Shown: piece by piece, positions 1-5,334 of the stretch
How positions within the stretch are numbered: position 1 is the stretch's first letter
Layout of the letters: each line of letters opens with the position of its first letter
From: Halieaceae bacterium
GTDB taxonomy: Bacteria; Pseudomonadota; Gammaproteobacteria; Pseudomonadales; Halieaceae
Reading direction: 5' to 3'
DNA: 5,879 nucleotides
Assembly: GCA_018666295.1 (NCBI GenBank)
Contig: JABIZW010000212.1
Location: 1 to 5,879 of the forward strand
Program-made: the position numbers and the translations under genes
The notes under the pieces: generated by a model
Database searches by the model: none
The model's input: only the letters and a program-made list of their open reading frames with translations
What the model was told of the DNA's origin: nothing

Positions 1-34
1 AGTGGGCACACTGATTACGATTTAAGGATACCAC

Positions 35-487
35 GTGGCGTTTAAATGGCTTGAGCAACTCACGCGCATGAATACAGAAGAAAGGACCGATCGGACCGAG
101 CAAGAACTGCTTAACCGCGCGCTGGCGGTCCTCATGCTTGAAATCGCGCAAAGCGACTTTACTGAAAGTGGGCCAGAGACCCAAACCATTAAGACACTGC
201 TAGAGACTTACCATTCTCAGGAGGGCTGTGCCGCAGACGAATTGCTGGAAAGTGCACGCAGTGAGAGAGAACAATCCGCCGGGCTTTACGCCTACACACG
301 CCTCGCCTGCAATGAGCTCTCGATCGAGGCGCGCATTACCCTCGTAGAACAGTTCTGGCAAATTGCCTATGCCGACGGCGTGGTTGATAAGTACGAGGAA
401 GCCGCTATCCGAAAAGCCTCAGATCTACTTTATGTGCCTCATTCGGATTTCATCAAAGCCAAGCTCTTGGCCGCCAAAGGCATCTAA
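35..487 (+). CDS. TerB-family (tellurite resistance/DjlA N-terminal-like) protein
   Basis: This is a 150-residue soluble, mostly helical, acidic protein with no signal peptide or membrane segment. It resembles the TerB/DjlA-N-like family, whose members carry paired acidic helix-turn motifs. The sequence shows one copy around residues 38-48 (AQSDFTESGPE) and a clearer one at 112-122 (YADGVVDKYEE). It ends in a C-terminal block LLYVPHSDFIKAKL (131-144) that I recognise from short stand-alone TerB proteins of gammaproteobacteria. TerB domains are proposed to bind metal ions through the acidic residues, but the job of the stand-alone proteins is not known, and there is no ter operon here to suggest tellurite resistance. 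The GTG start is chosen because AAGGA (24-28) lies 6 nt upstream. ATG at residue 12 is the alternative. The next gene on this strand is more than 200 nt away, so it appears to be transcribed alone or at the end of an upstream unit. Confidence 0.8.
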   Translation: MAFKWLEQLTRMNTEERTDRTEQELLNRALAVLMLEIAQSDFTESGPETQTIKTLLETYHSQEGCAADELLESARSEREQSAGLYAYTRLACNELSIEARITLVEQFWQIAYADGVVDKYEEAAIRKASDLLYVPHSDFIKAKLLAAKGI

Positions 488-713
488 TCGGTGGCAAAAA
501 GATCAACTTGCCGGTCTCGAAGTCTGACATGTCGCCCTAAGGCGGGCCTTGAAAAAGCGAACGCCGATTCACTTTTTAAAAGTGCCACTCAGGCTTAACT
601 GAGTCTCCACCTCGAGGTTTTTTCTCACCCATGGGTTCGGTATCCTGCTCCGGCAAATTTCTCATGCTACTTTCTTCTTAATACGTGACAAAAACTACTA
701 GGCGTCAAACACC
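488..713. other. Gap after the TerB gene, with no confident gene
   Basis: This gap follows the TerB gene and precedes the small cysteine-rich frame. It holds a CGCC-CTAA-GGCG mini-hairpin (533-544) without a T-run, and the palindrome cluster listed separately (570-623). A 35-codon GTG frame (491-598) begins 3 nt after the TerB stop, but it has no recognisable features and no third-position GC bias. No tRNA cloverleaf, strong sigma-70 promoter or repeat array was found. Confidence 0.5.
570..623. repeat. Cluster of three short palindromes ending in a T-run
   Basis: Three inverted repeats lie back to back. The first is CACTTTTTAAAAGTG (570-584), with 7-bp arms around one base. The second is ACTCAG/CTGAGT (587-592 and 599-604), with a 6-nt loop. 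The third is CCTCGAGG (610-617), followed directly by six T (618-623). An imperfect stem AACTGAG/CTCGAGGTT (597-619, GA bulge) would abut the T-run and could be a weak intrinsic terminator for the TerB gene. The palindromes are seen directly. A terminator or protein-binding role is inference. Confidence 0.4.
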
Positions 714-860
714 ATGAAGCATACAAAACCTTCGCCGATCCTCCTCCCATGCAGGGGCTGTACCGCTCAGTGTCCAAATCGTAATACCTGCCGAGGCGCA
801 CCATGGCGAAAAGAGTCAAACAGTGGGCGCGATGTGCGCGGGCCGTCCACTGAAAAATAA
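714..860 (+). CDS. Putative small four-cysteine protein (48 aa)
   Basis: This short ATG-to-TAA frame encodes 48 residues and sits in what would otherwise be a 483-nt gap. Its core has cysteines at 13, 16, 20 and 26 (C-x2-C-x3-C-x5-C), with Pro before the first and after the third, followed by GAPWR (28-32) and a basic, polar tail. Four such cysteines could bind one zinc ion or an iron-sulfur cluster. That is inference from spacing only, and I do not recognise the family. It has no signal peptide and no membrane segment. The start is the only one available, because an in-frame TAG lies at 699-701. The ribosome site is weak (TAGG at 699-702, 11 nt upstream). The regular cysteine spacing and compact PWR ending make it look like a genuine small protein. 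The alternative is chance, since the frame is short. The opposite-strand frame over the same bases looks like a shadow. Confidence 0.45.
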   Translation: MKHTKPSPILLPCRGCTAQCPNRNTCRGAPWRKESNSGRDVRGPSTEK

Positions 861-959
861 CTGTCACTTTCGTCGCTTTTAGTGTTCTAATATCCGAACG
901 AGTCCCACCGTAGGGAAATTAATGCGGGTTGACGCAATATTAAACCGCCAAGCTAAAGC

Positions 960-964
960 GAAGG
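960..964 (+). promoter_or_regulatory. Ribosome binding site of the first membrane-protein gene
   Basis: GAAGG lies 6 nt before the ATG at 971 and supports that start. A TTGACG (929-934) further upstream looks like a -35 box. The only -10 candidate at normal spacing (GCTAAA, 952-957) is poor and would put the transcript start on the ribosome site, so no promoter is called. Confidence 0.5.
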
Positions 965-970
965 CGCCCT

Positions 971-1360
971 ATGCTAAAATTTGCACAAGCCATTTGCTAC
1001 ATATTCGCCAGCCTCGTGATAGCGCTGTTTACACTTGTTCTGAGCAGCGACACCTTTGAGCCTAGAACAGCCAGTGCAGCTATTCTCACGCAAGACCTCA
1101 GCACTATTAGGATATGGATTGTAGTGACCGGTCTAAGCGTCTATTCGTGGCGCGCAGCAAGCGGGCAGTCCCTCAGACTAACCCTTGGCGTCTGCACTGT
1201 AGTCGCTTGGATTATGTTCTTTGAGGACTATTTGGTGCTGGATAAAGTTCTTTTTGTCGCACAGCATCCGCTCGCTACTGCTGTTCAAGTGACTCGGCCC
1301 GCCTTCTTGCTTGCTGTAACTTACGTGGCATTTAAACAGTGGGAGCTTGAAGACGCATGA
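971..1360 (+). CDS. Small four-helix membrane protein, unknown function
   Basis: The product is 129 residues with four likely membrane segments at about 4-24, 46-60, 68-84 and 107-122. A short polar loop follows the first helix and a short acidic tail (WELEDA) closes the protein. I do not recognise the family and see no catalytic or binding motif. The start is set by GAAGG 6 nt upstream. The stop codon overlaps the start of the next gene in ATGA (1357-1360), a classic arrangement for translational coupling, so the two membrane proteins are probably made together and may act together. Charged residues within or beside the membrane parts (E85, D86, D91) are possible functional sites. It could be an integral membrane subunit or a conserved hypothetical protein of narrow distribution. 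Confidence 0.75.
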   Translation: MLKFAQAICYIFASLVIALFTLVLSSDTFEPRTASAAILTQDLSTIRIWIVVTGLSVYSWRAASGQSLRLTLGVCTVVAWIMFFEDYLVLDKVLFVAQHPLATAVQVTRPAFLLAVTYVAFKQWELEDA

Positions 1361-1878
1361 AAAAAACCGATTCAAGTGCAGAGCCAAGACCATCAAAAGA
1401 AGAGATTGACGCACTGCTCAAAGACATACCTCTGTTCGATCTAAAAAGCGTCAGGAACACGCTCTATAAACGGTCGATTCGATTTCGCTTTTGCTGGGTA
1501 GCGCTCATGCTGCTCACTTTGTCTTACGTCATGGGTTGGTTTAGTGGAGCGCTTCTCCCAATGATGGCGTCCAGCTTTACGAATCTCGAGGCGGACTACC
1601 AATTGCACCAACTGCGGTTCCTCATTGGCTTCCTGATGATCGCAGCAGGGACCATCGCAATAAACTTTGATCGCCATATTGAACCGGTTTTTATTGGTAT
1701 TTTTTGGGTGCAGCTGTATTTTCACCTTAGTGGCACGCTGCGTCTCGTCAGAACCCTGCCCGAGGGCGAAACGTTCAGTCTCACCACCTATACGGTCATT
1801 CAATCTACCATTCTATTGCTGATGCTGTGGCTAATCATTGAAGAGCGGATCTATCAACGAAATTTATACCGTCTCTAA
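1357..1878 (+). CDS. Four-helix membrane protein with cytoplasmic N-terminus, unknown function
   Basis: The product is 173 residues. A polar, charged N-terminus of about 43 residues includes a helix-like acidic stretch (SKEEIDALLKDIP, 13-25) and a strongly basic patch (KRSIRFRF, 38-45). This is followed by membrane segments at about 44-68, 86-104, 109-129 and 144-162, and a basic C-terminal tail (RIYQRNLYRL). The positive-inside rule puts both ends in the cytoplasm. I do not recognise the family. The ATG lies within the ATGA overlap with the preceding gene. GGGAG (1341-1345) and GAAGA (1349-1353) upstream can support re-initiation. The gene ends 18 nt before the stop of the convergent DUF3094-like gene, with no clear terminator between them. 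Paired co-translated four-helix proteins suggest a two-component membrane complex, but this is inference. Confidence 0.75.
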   Translation: MKKTDSSAEPRPSKEEIDALLKDIPLFDLKSVRNTLYKRSIRFRFCWVALMLLTLSYVMGWFSGALLPMMASSFTNLEADYQLHQLRFLIGFLMIAAGTIAINFDRHIEPVFIGIFWVQLYFHLSGTLRLVRTLPEGETFSLTTYTVIQSTILLLMLWLIIEERIYQRNLYRL

Positions 1879-1896
1879 CACCTTGGCCGTCACAGG

Positions 1897-2112
1897 TTAA
1901 TAAACGCCCGCCCACCGCGCCAGAACTTGGCTCAGAAGCGAAAATCCTGTGACCACCAAGATCAGTAACACCAGCAGCAGTATCGGCCTGAAGGGCCTTT
2001 TATCCGTCGAGTTGACGCCAGTCCTAACGACATAGTCGACTCGAGCCTGATCTTCTTCCGACAGCACCGGGGAATCGTCATTACCTTCGGGTTGCTCGTT
2101 GTTACTGCTCAT
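1897..2112 (-). CDS. DUF3094-like single-pass membrane protein
   Basis: This 71-residue protein has a polar acidic N-terminus, the block LSEEDQARVDYVVRTGVNST (17-36), then KRPFRP (38-43) directly before one membrane helix (about 44-62). The order "EDQ.RVD..., G.NS, KRPFRP, helix" matches my memory of the DUF3094 family, small proteins common in Pseudomonas and relatives with unknown role. The arginine and lysine before the helix put the N-terminus in the cytoplasm. The start is ATG at 2112, preceded by GAGAG at 5 nt. An in-frame GTG at 2133 would add 7 residues but lacks a ribosome site. The gene is divergent from comF (96 nt between starts) and convergent with the membrane-protein pair. The family call rests on remembered sequence pattern. 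Confidence 0.7.
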   Translation of the reverse strand: MSSNNEQPEGNDDSPVLSEEDQARVDYVVRTGVNSTDKRPFRPILLLVLLILVVTGFSLLSQVLARWAGVY

Positions 2113-2157
2113 AGTCACTCTCTGATCTGGCACTTCGTCATTCTTGGCTAATTTTAG

Positions 2158-2175
2158 TCGATCACGTCCGATCGA
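2158..2175. promoter_or_regulatory. Inverted repeat in the divergent DUF3094-like/comF spacer
   Basis: TCGATC (2158-2163) and GATCGA (2170-2175) form perfect 6-bp arms around 6 nt. They lie in the 96-nt spacer between two divergent genes, a usual place for an operator. No clear -35/-10 pair was found on either strand. A regulatory role is inferred from position and symmetry only. Confidence 0.2.
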
Positions 2176-2208
2176 GGACCTAAATTGATGTCTTCGTAAC
2201 GACGACCA

Positions 2209-3093
2209 ATGTTTAAGCTTACTGACATGATGGACAGAATCAAAAGCTTAATTGCCAGTGGATGCGCTCGGCTTGGGTCTAATCACCCTGCGTACCAGGT
2301 CATAACAAGCCTGCTCGTTCCTCGCTGCGCTCTTTGCGATACCGTCCACTCGTCACCCAACCGACTTTGTAACGGCTGCATTGCCTCGCTGAAGCGCCAT
2401 CATCGGCAAACACCATCAAGCAGCGACGCAATTGTTGCGCGAGATTCACTGGCACACCCCTCGGCGGATGGTTTACCACGGACACAACATCAGTCCCCGA
2501 GCACCCCTTTTATTCCTGACGTTCGACGTCTTGAGAGCGCCTTTTACTATCAGGGAAAAGTCCCAGACTTAATCACTCATTGGAAGTACAAAGGAATGCT
2601 CGAACTCACCCCCATTATCGCCCGCTGGATCAGCGCGTCGTCAGCAGTTCCGACACAAAGCTACGATTTCGTAGCACCGATTCCAACACACTGGCGTCGG
2701 CGTCTTACAACAGGGTTCGACCACACTTGGCTACTGACCAATGCACTGGCCCGAGAAGGCGTGACCGCACCACCCACTCCCCTTCTTCAACATCGAACAG
2801 CACTGCCCTATCAGCACCTAAAAAGTCGACAGGCGCGACACATCGACACAGCGCACTTTCAGGTGCTTCGTCACCTAAATAAGCAACGGATTTTATTGAT
2901 TGACGACGTTGTGACCACGGGAACAACACTCTCTGCTGCCGCGGCTGCCGTGACGCTGGCCGGTGCCGCGACAGTGGATGCACTTACAATCGCAACGGCT
3001 TCTGGCTTAACACCTTACTGCTCGGGTCTTGAGCGCGGAAATACGGCGTACAAACACCAACGCCAGAACGAATTTTGCGCAAGCAGCGATTGA
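2209..3093 (+). CDS. ComF-family phosphoribosyltransferase-like protein
   Basis: The product is 294 residues, longer than the roughly 230-250 usual for the family. An N-terminal zinc-type pair CALC/CNGC (C40, C43, C54, C57) precedes the type I phosphoribosyltransferase domain: FYYQGKVPDLITHWKYKG (112-129), the PIPTHWRRRLTTGFDHT region (158-172), and the PRPP loop RILLIDDVVTTGTTL (227-241) with its acidic pair D232/D233. ComF proteins are needed for DNA uptake in several naturally competent bacteria, and the reaction is uncertain. Two oddities stand out. Residues 62-105 are a Ser/Thr/Pro/His-rich stretch with no cysteine where relatives carry a second cysteine cluster. Residues 265-294 are a tail beyond the expected domain end, encoded almost wholly antisense to the convergent acyltransferase gene. 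The start is uncertain: no good ribosome site precedes 2209, and ATGs at 2227 and 2230 are alternatives. The usual bio gene neighbours are absent. Confidence 0.85.
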   Translation: MFKLTDMMDRIKSLIASGCARLGSNHPAYQVITSLLVPRCALCDTVHSSPNRLCNGCIASLKRHHRQTPSSSDAIVARDSLAHPSADGLPRTQHQSPSTPFIPDVRRLESAFYYQGKVPDLITHWKYKGMLELTPIIARWISASSAVPTQSYDFVAPIPTHWRRRLTTGFDHTWLLTNALAREGVTAPPTPLLQHRTALPYQHLKSRQARHIDTAHFQVLRHLNKQRILLIDDVVTTGTTLSAAAAAVTLAGAATVDALTIATASGLTPYCSGLERGNTAYKHQRQNEFCASSD

Positions 3094-3752
3094 TCAAGCG
3101 CCTTGAAGTAAGCCTGAGTCTCGCTGGGGTCACGAAACATATCTTCACGGGTGTAACGCGGCTCGTCAGCATCTAACTGACGGACAACCACGGCCGGATT
3201 TCCAGCCACAATGACGTTAGCCGGGACATCTTTCGTCACGACTGAACTTGCAGCCACAATACTGTTCTCGCCAATGGTCACACCTTTTAGGACCGTGGAT
3301 CGATCACCAAGCCACACATTGTCGCCAAGACGCACGGGCTTAGCGACCGCATCTCGATTAACCCGGTCGTAAAGGCCATGCCAGTCAGAGTCTGTGATGT
3401 AAGATCCGTGCGCCATCATACAACCGTTACCGAGCACCACCTCGTCACTCGCTGAGATGCGCGCGCCGGGACTCATTAAACAGGCGCTCCCCAGCTCTAT
3501 CCTCCCCTCGCCAAAGTCCCTGCCCCAAACACCGATCTGCACGGGGTGATGTATTTCACCAATCGCAGTAAAAGAGTGTCCTATACGAATATTCGGGCCT
3601 GATATAATGACGAACCACGGGGACATGATTGTGGCGTGCTCTCCCAATAATTCGCAGCGGGGTGCAAGAAACCACCACACCCACAAGGATCGAAACGTTA
3701 GGTATACCTGCTTCACCCAAAACGGTCTTAAGTCACGTCGCATTGAAACCAT
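3015..3752 (-). CDS. Hexapeptide-repeat (left-handed beta-helix) acyltransferase
   Basis: The product is 245 residues. A short N-terminal part starting MRRDLRPFWVKQVYL with an aromatic stretch (FRSLWVWWFL, 20-29) is followed by hexapeptide repeats of the LbetaH fold from about 53 to 190: IRIGHS, IELGSA, VVLGNG, VRLGDNVWLGD, VTIGENSIVAASSVV and VIVAGNPAVVV. This is the layout of the maltose/galactoside O-acetyltransferase and WcaF-like superfamily, which moves acyl groups from acyl-CoA and works as trimers. H125 in ITDSDWHGLYDR is a candidate catalytic histidine. The acceptor is unknown, with sugar, cell-envelope or small-molecule substrates all possible. No polysaccharide genes surround it, so a general envelope role is only a guess. 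An ATG at 3743 (residue 4, MRRD) is an alternative start that fits the family's usual beginning, and neither start has a strong ribosome site. Its last ~25 codons lie opposite the end of comF. Confidence 0.85.
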   Translation of the reverse strand: MVSMRRDLRPFWVKQVYLTFRSLWVWWFLAPRCELLGEHATIMSPWFVIISGPNIRIGHSFTAIGEIHHPVQIGVWGRDFGEGRIELGSACLMSPGARISASDEVVLGNGCMMAHGSYITDSDWHGLYDRVNRDAVAKPVRLGDNVWLGDRSTVLKGVTIGENSIVAASSVVTKDVPANVIVAGNPAVVVRQLDADEPRYTREDMFRDPSETQAYFKALDQSLLAQNSFWRWCLYAVFPRSRPEQ

Positions 3753-3758
3753 TACCCA

Positions 3759-3783
3759 TAACTAAGTTACTCATAATCGTAAC
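3759..3783. promoter_or_regulatory. Overlapping inverted repeats in the divergent acyltransferase/methyltransferase spacer
   Basis: The 49-nt spacer between two divergent genes contains TAACTAAGTTA (3759-3769, 5-bp arms around one A) and, sharing its right arm, GTTAC-N8-GTAAC (3766-3770 and 3779-3783). CATAAT (3772-3777) inside the second repeat resembles a -10 box for the rightward gene, but no -35 lies at proper spacing. A shared operator is possible and is inferred from symmetry and position. Confidence 0.25.
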
Positions 3784-3801
3784 ACCTAGGTCCGAAAGCG
3801 A

Positions 3802-4464
3802 ATGGAACAAGGCATAAAAACAAGTGTTCGGTCGAACCAAAAAGAGATTCACGACGATCTCGAAGGGCTTGTGCAAAAACACCTAGTCACTGCCTGGCGT
3901 GAACCTACTCCCGAACATTCTAAGACTGCCTCTAAAAAGATCCTCTCGCTACTCAACCACCACCGGGGACCACTGATTCTGGACTCCTTTTGTGGGACAG
4001 GAATGAGCACGTCAAAGATAGCGGCCGATCATCCCGATGCGTTGGTCATCGGTATTGATAAATCGTCCGACCGACTGTCAAAACATCTTCGGGTGCCTCA
4101 CCAAAACTACCACCTCTTTCAAGCAACCTGCGAGCACGTCTGGGCCGAATTGGTTGAGGCACAAGTGAGGTGTCAACAGCATTACTTGCTTTACCCCAAT
4201 CCGTGGCCCAAAAAAGGACATCTCAAGAGACGAATTCATGGGCACCCGTCATTTCCCTTACTCAAGACATTAGGGGGTGTCATTGAGGTCAGGAGCAACT
4301 GGAAAATCTATGTCGACGAGTTTGCAAAAGCGGCTAAACTGCTAGGACTGCAAGCGGAGACGACTGCACTGAGCGTCACAGACCCTTTAACGCTCTTCGA
4401 GCGCAAATATGCGCTAGATCATCAAGGCCTGTGGCGCTGTACAGCACGTGGTCTAGATCACTAA
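3802..4464 (+). CDS. TrmB-like SAM-dependent methyltransferase (tRNA guanine-N7 methyltransferase family)
   Basis: The product is 220 residues. The start VRSNQKEIHDDLEGLVQKHL (9-28) is followed by the SAM-binding motif I ILDSFCGTGMST (59-70), the next strand VIGIDKS (82-88), the family signature LLYPNPWPKKGHLKRR (129-144), VRSNWKIYVDEF (163-174) and the C-terminal LTLFERKY...HQGLW (197-211). TrmB makes 7-methylguanosine at position 46 of tRNA, and the PWPK..H.KRR and T-x-FE-R blocks are its hallmarks. Motif I reads DSFCGTG instead of the EIGFGMG typical of TrmB, and the start differs, so I regard it as the gammaproteobacterial TrmB paralogue family rather than TrmB itself. Its exact substrate is unknown to me, though an RNA guanine is likely. 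The ribosome site is weak (GAAAG, 4 nt upstream). It lies 45 nt before cysE on the same strand and may be co-transcribed. Confidence 0.8.
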   Translation: MEQGIKTSVRSNQKEIHDDLEGLVQKHLVTAWREPTPEHSKTASKKILSLLNHHRGPLILDSFCGTGMSTSKIAADHPDALVIGIDKSSDRLSKHLRVPHQNYHLFQATCEHVWAELVEAQVRCQQHYLLYPNPWPKKGHLKRRIHGHPSFPLLKTLGGVIEVRSNWKIYVDEFAKAAKLLGLQAETTALSVTDPLTLFERKYALDHQGLWRCTARGLDH

Positions 4465-4500
4465 TATGTCATCGTCCTATCAATGACTGTTCAAAAAAAT

Positions 4501-4505
4501 GAGGT
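4501..4505 (+). promoter_or_regulatory. Ribosome binding site that decides the cysE start
   Basis: GAGGT lies 4 nt before the ATG at 4510. The in-frame ATG at 4483, nine codons upstream, has no purine-rich site before it, so 4510 is the likely start. It gives 274 residues, almost the length of E. coli CysE (273). Confidence 0.75.
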
Positions 4506-4509
4506 GAGA

Positions 4510-5334
4510 ATGAGCCTACAGGTGCTTCCAAGGACTGACAGTGAACACGCCAATGATCCGCTCTGGCTGCAAATCTGTGACGAAGTTCGGGAGCTGATAA
4601 CGGTAGAGCCGATGCTCACAGACTTTTTGACCGTGACAATACTCAATCACTCTAGTTTGGAAAGCGCCCTCAGCTCACACCTCGGACAGCAAATCGATTG
4701 CGCTAGCGTCCCCGCACGCGTCTTGTGTCACGTCATATCGGACGCGTTCGCGACGCGCGATGATATTCGTTCAGCCATGCGCGCGGACTTAACCGCCGTT
4801 TTTGATCGTGATTCGGCCTGCGAGTCGCTCCACCTTCCATTACTTTATTTTAAGGGCTTCCACGCCCTTCAATTACACCGCGTAGCCAACTGGCTTTGGA
4901 GTCAGAATCGACGGTCCCTGGCACTGCTGATGCAAAGTAGGGCGTCGATGAAGTTTGGCGTCGATATTCATCCAGCCGCGCGCTTTGGCGTCGGCATTAT
5001 GCTCGACCACGCGACCGGTTTAGTGGTTGGAGAGACTGCCGTCGTAGGCAATCAAGTCTCGATTCTCCAAAGTGTGACCCTTGGCGGGACCGGTAAAGAA
5101 CACGGCGACCGCCACCCTAAAATTGGTGACGGGGTTTTAATAAGCGCAGGCGCAAAGATCTTAGGTAATATCGCTGTGGGCGAGGGGGCAAAAATTGGTG
5201 CTGGCAGTGTGGTCCTAAGGGACGTTCCACCACACACAACCGTCGCAGGCGTACCCGCCAAGGTCGTCGGAAAGCCCGACTCAGACCTTCCTGCACTCAA
5301 CATGAATCATGAAATACCCGACTACGAGTGGTAA
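4510..5334 (+). CDS. cysE: Serine O-acetyltransferase CysE
   Basis: CysE transfers acetyl from acetyl-CoA to L-serine, giving O-acetylserine, the carbon skeleton for cysteine, in the cytoplasm. The 274-residue product has the helical N-terminal SATase domain (about 10-130, with DPLWLQICDEVREL and LYFKGFHALQLHRVANWLW) and the left-handed beta-helix with DIHPAARFGVGIMLDHATG, VVGETAVVGNQVSILQSV, TLGGTGK and GDRHPKIGDGVLI. D152 and H167 (counted from the ATG at 4510) match the catalytic Asp143/His158 of the E. coli enzyme, so it should be active and, like that enzyme, probably feedback-inhibited by cysteine. The C-terminus is unusual, ending PDYEW rather than the terminal isoleucine that docks into CysK in E. 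coli. The last codons overlap the convergent hemE end by 13 nt. The upstream TrmB-like gene is 45 nt away. Confidence 0.95.
   Translation: MSLQVLPRTDSEHANDPLWLQICDEVRELITVEPMLTDFLTVTILNHSSLESALSSHLGQQIDCASVPARVLCHVISDAFATRDDIRSAMRADLTAVFDRDSACESLHLPLLYFKGFHALQLHRVANWLWSQNRRSLALLMQSRASMKFGVDIHPAARFGVGIMLDHATGLVVGETAVVGNQVSILQSVTLGGTGKEHGDRHPKIGDGVLISAGAKILGNIAVGEGAKIGAGSVVLRDVPPHTTVAGVPAKVVGKPDSDLPALNMNHEIPDYEW

Noticed and set aside
35..487. Tellurite resistance island from the TerB gene
   Set aside because: No terA, terC, terD or terZ-like gene is present, and stand-alone TerB proteins are common in ordinary chromosomes.
533..547. CGCC-CTAA-GGCG (or GCCC/GGGC) hairpin as the TerB terminator
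   Set aside because: The stem is four base pairs and is followed by CTTGAAAAAG rather than a T-run.
625..655. GGGTTCGGTATCC, which resembles the T-arm of a tRNA
   Set aside because: The T-stem does not pair properly around the loop, and no anticodon or D-arm or acceptor stem is found upstream.
667..867. 66-codon frame on the minus strand
   Set aside because: It covers the same bases as the plus-strand four-cysteine frame, starts without a good ribosome site, and its protein shows no domain-like order. It looks like a shadow.
929..957. TTGACG ... GCTAAA as a promoter for the first membrane protein
   Set aside because: The -10 half matches only three of six positions, and the transcript start would fall on the ribosome binding site at 960-964.
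1874..1900. ACCT/AGGT inverted repeat between convergent stops, as a shared terminator
   Set aside because: The stem is only four base pairs, with no T-run on either strand.
3015..5334. Two hexapeptide-repeat acyltransferases close together, as a gene duplication
   Set aside because: They belong to different subfamilies (WcaF/Maa-like and CysE), lie on opposite strands, and share only the fold's repeat pattern.
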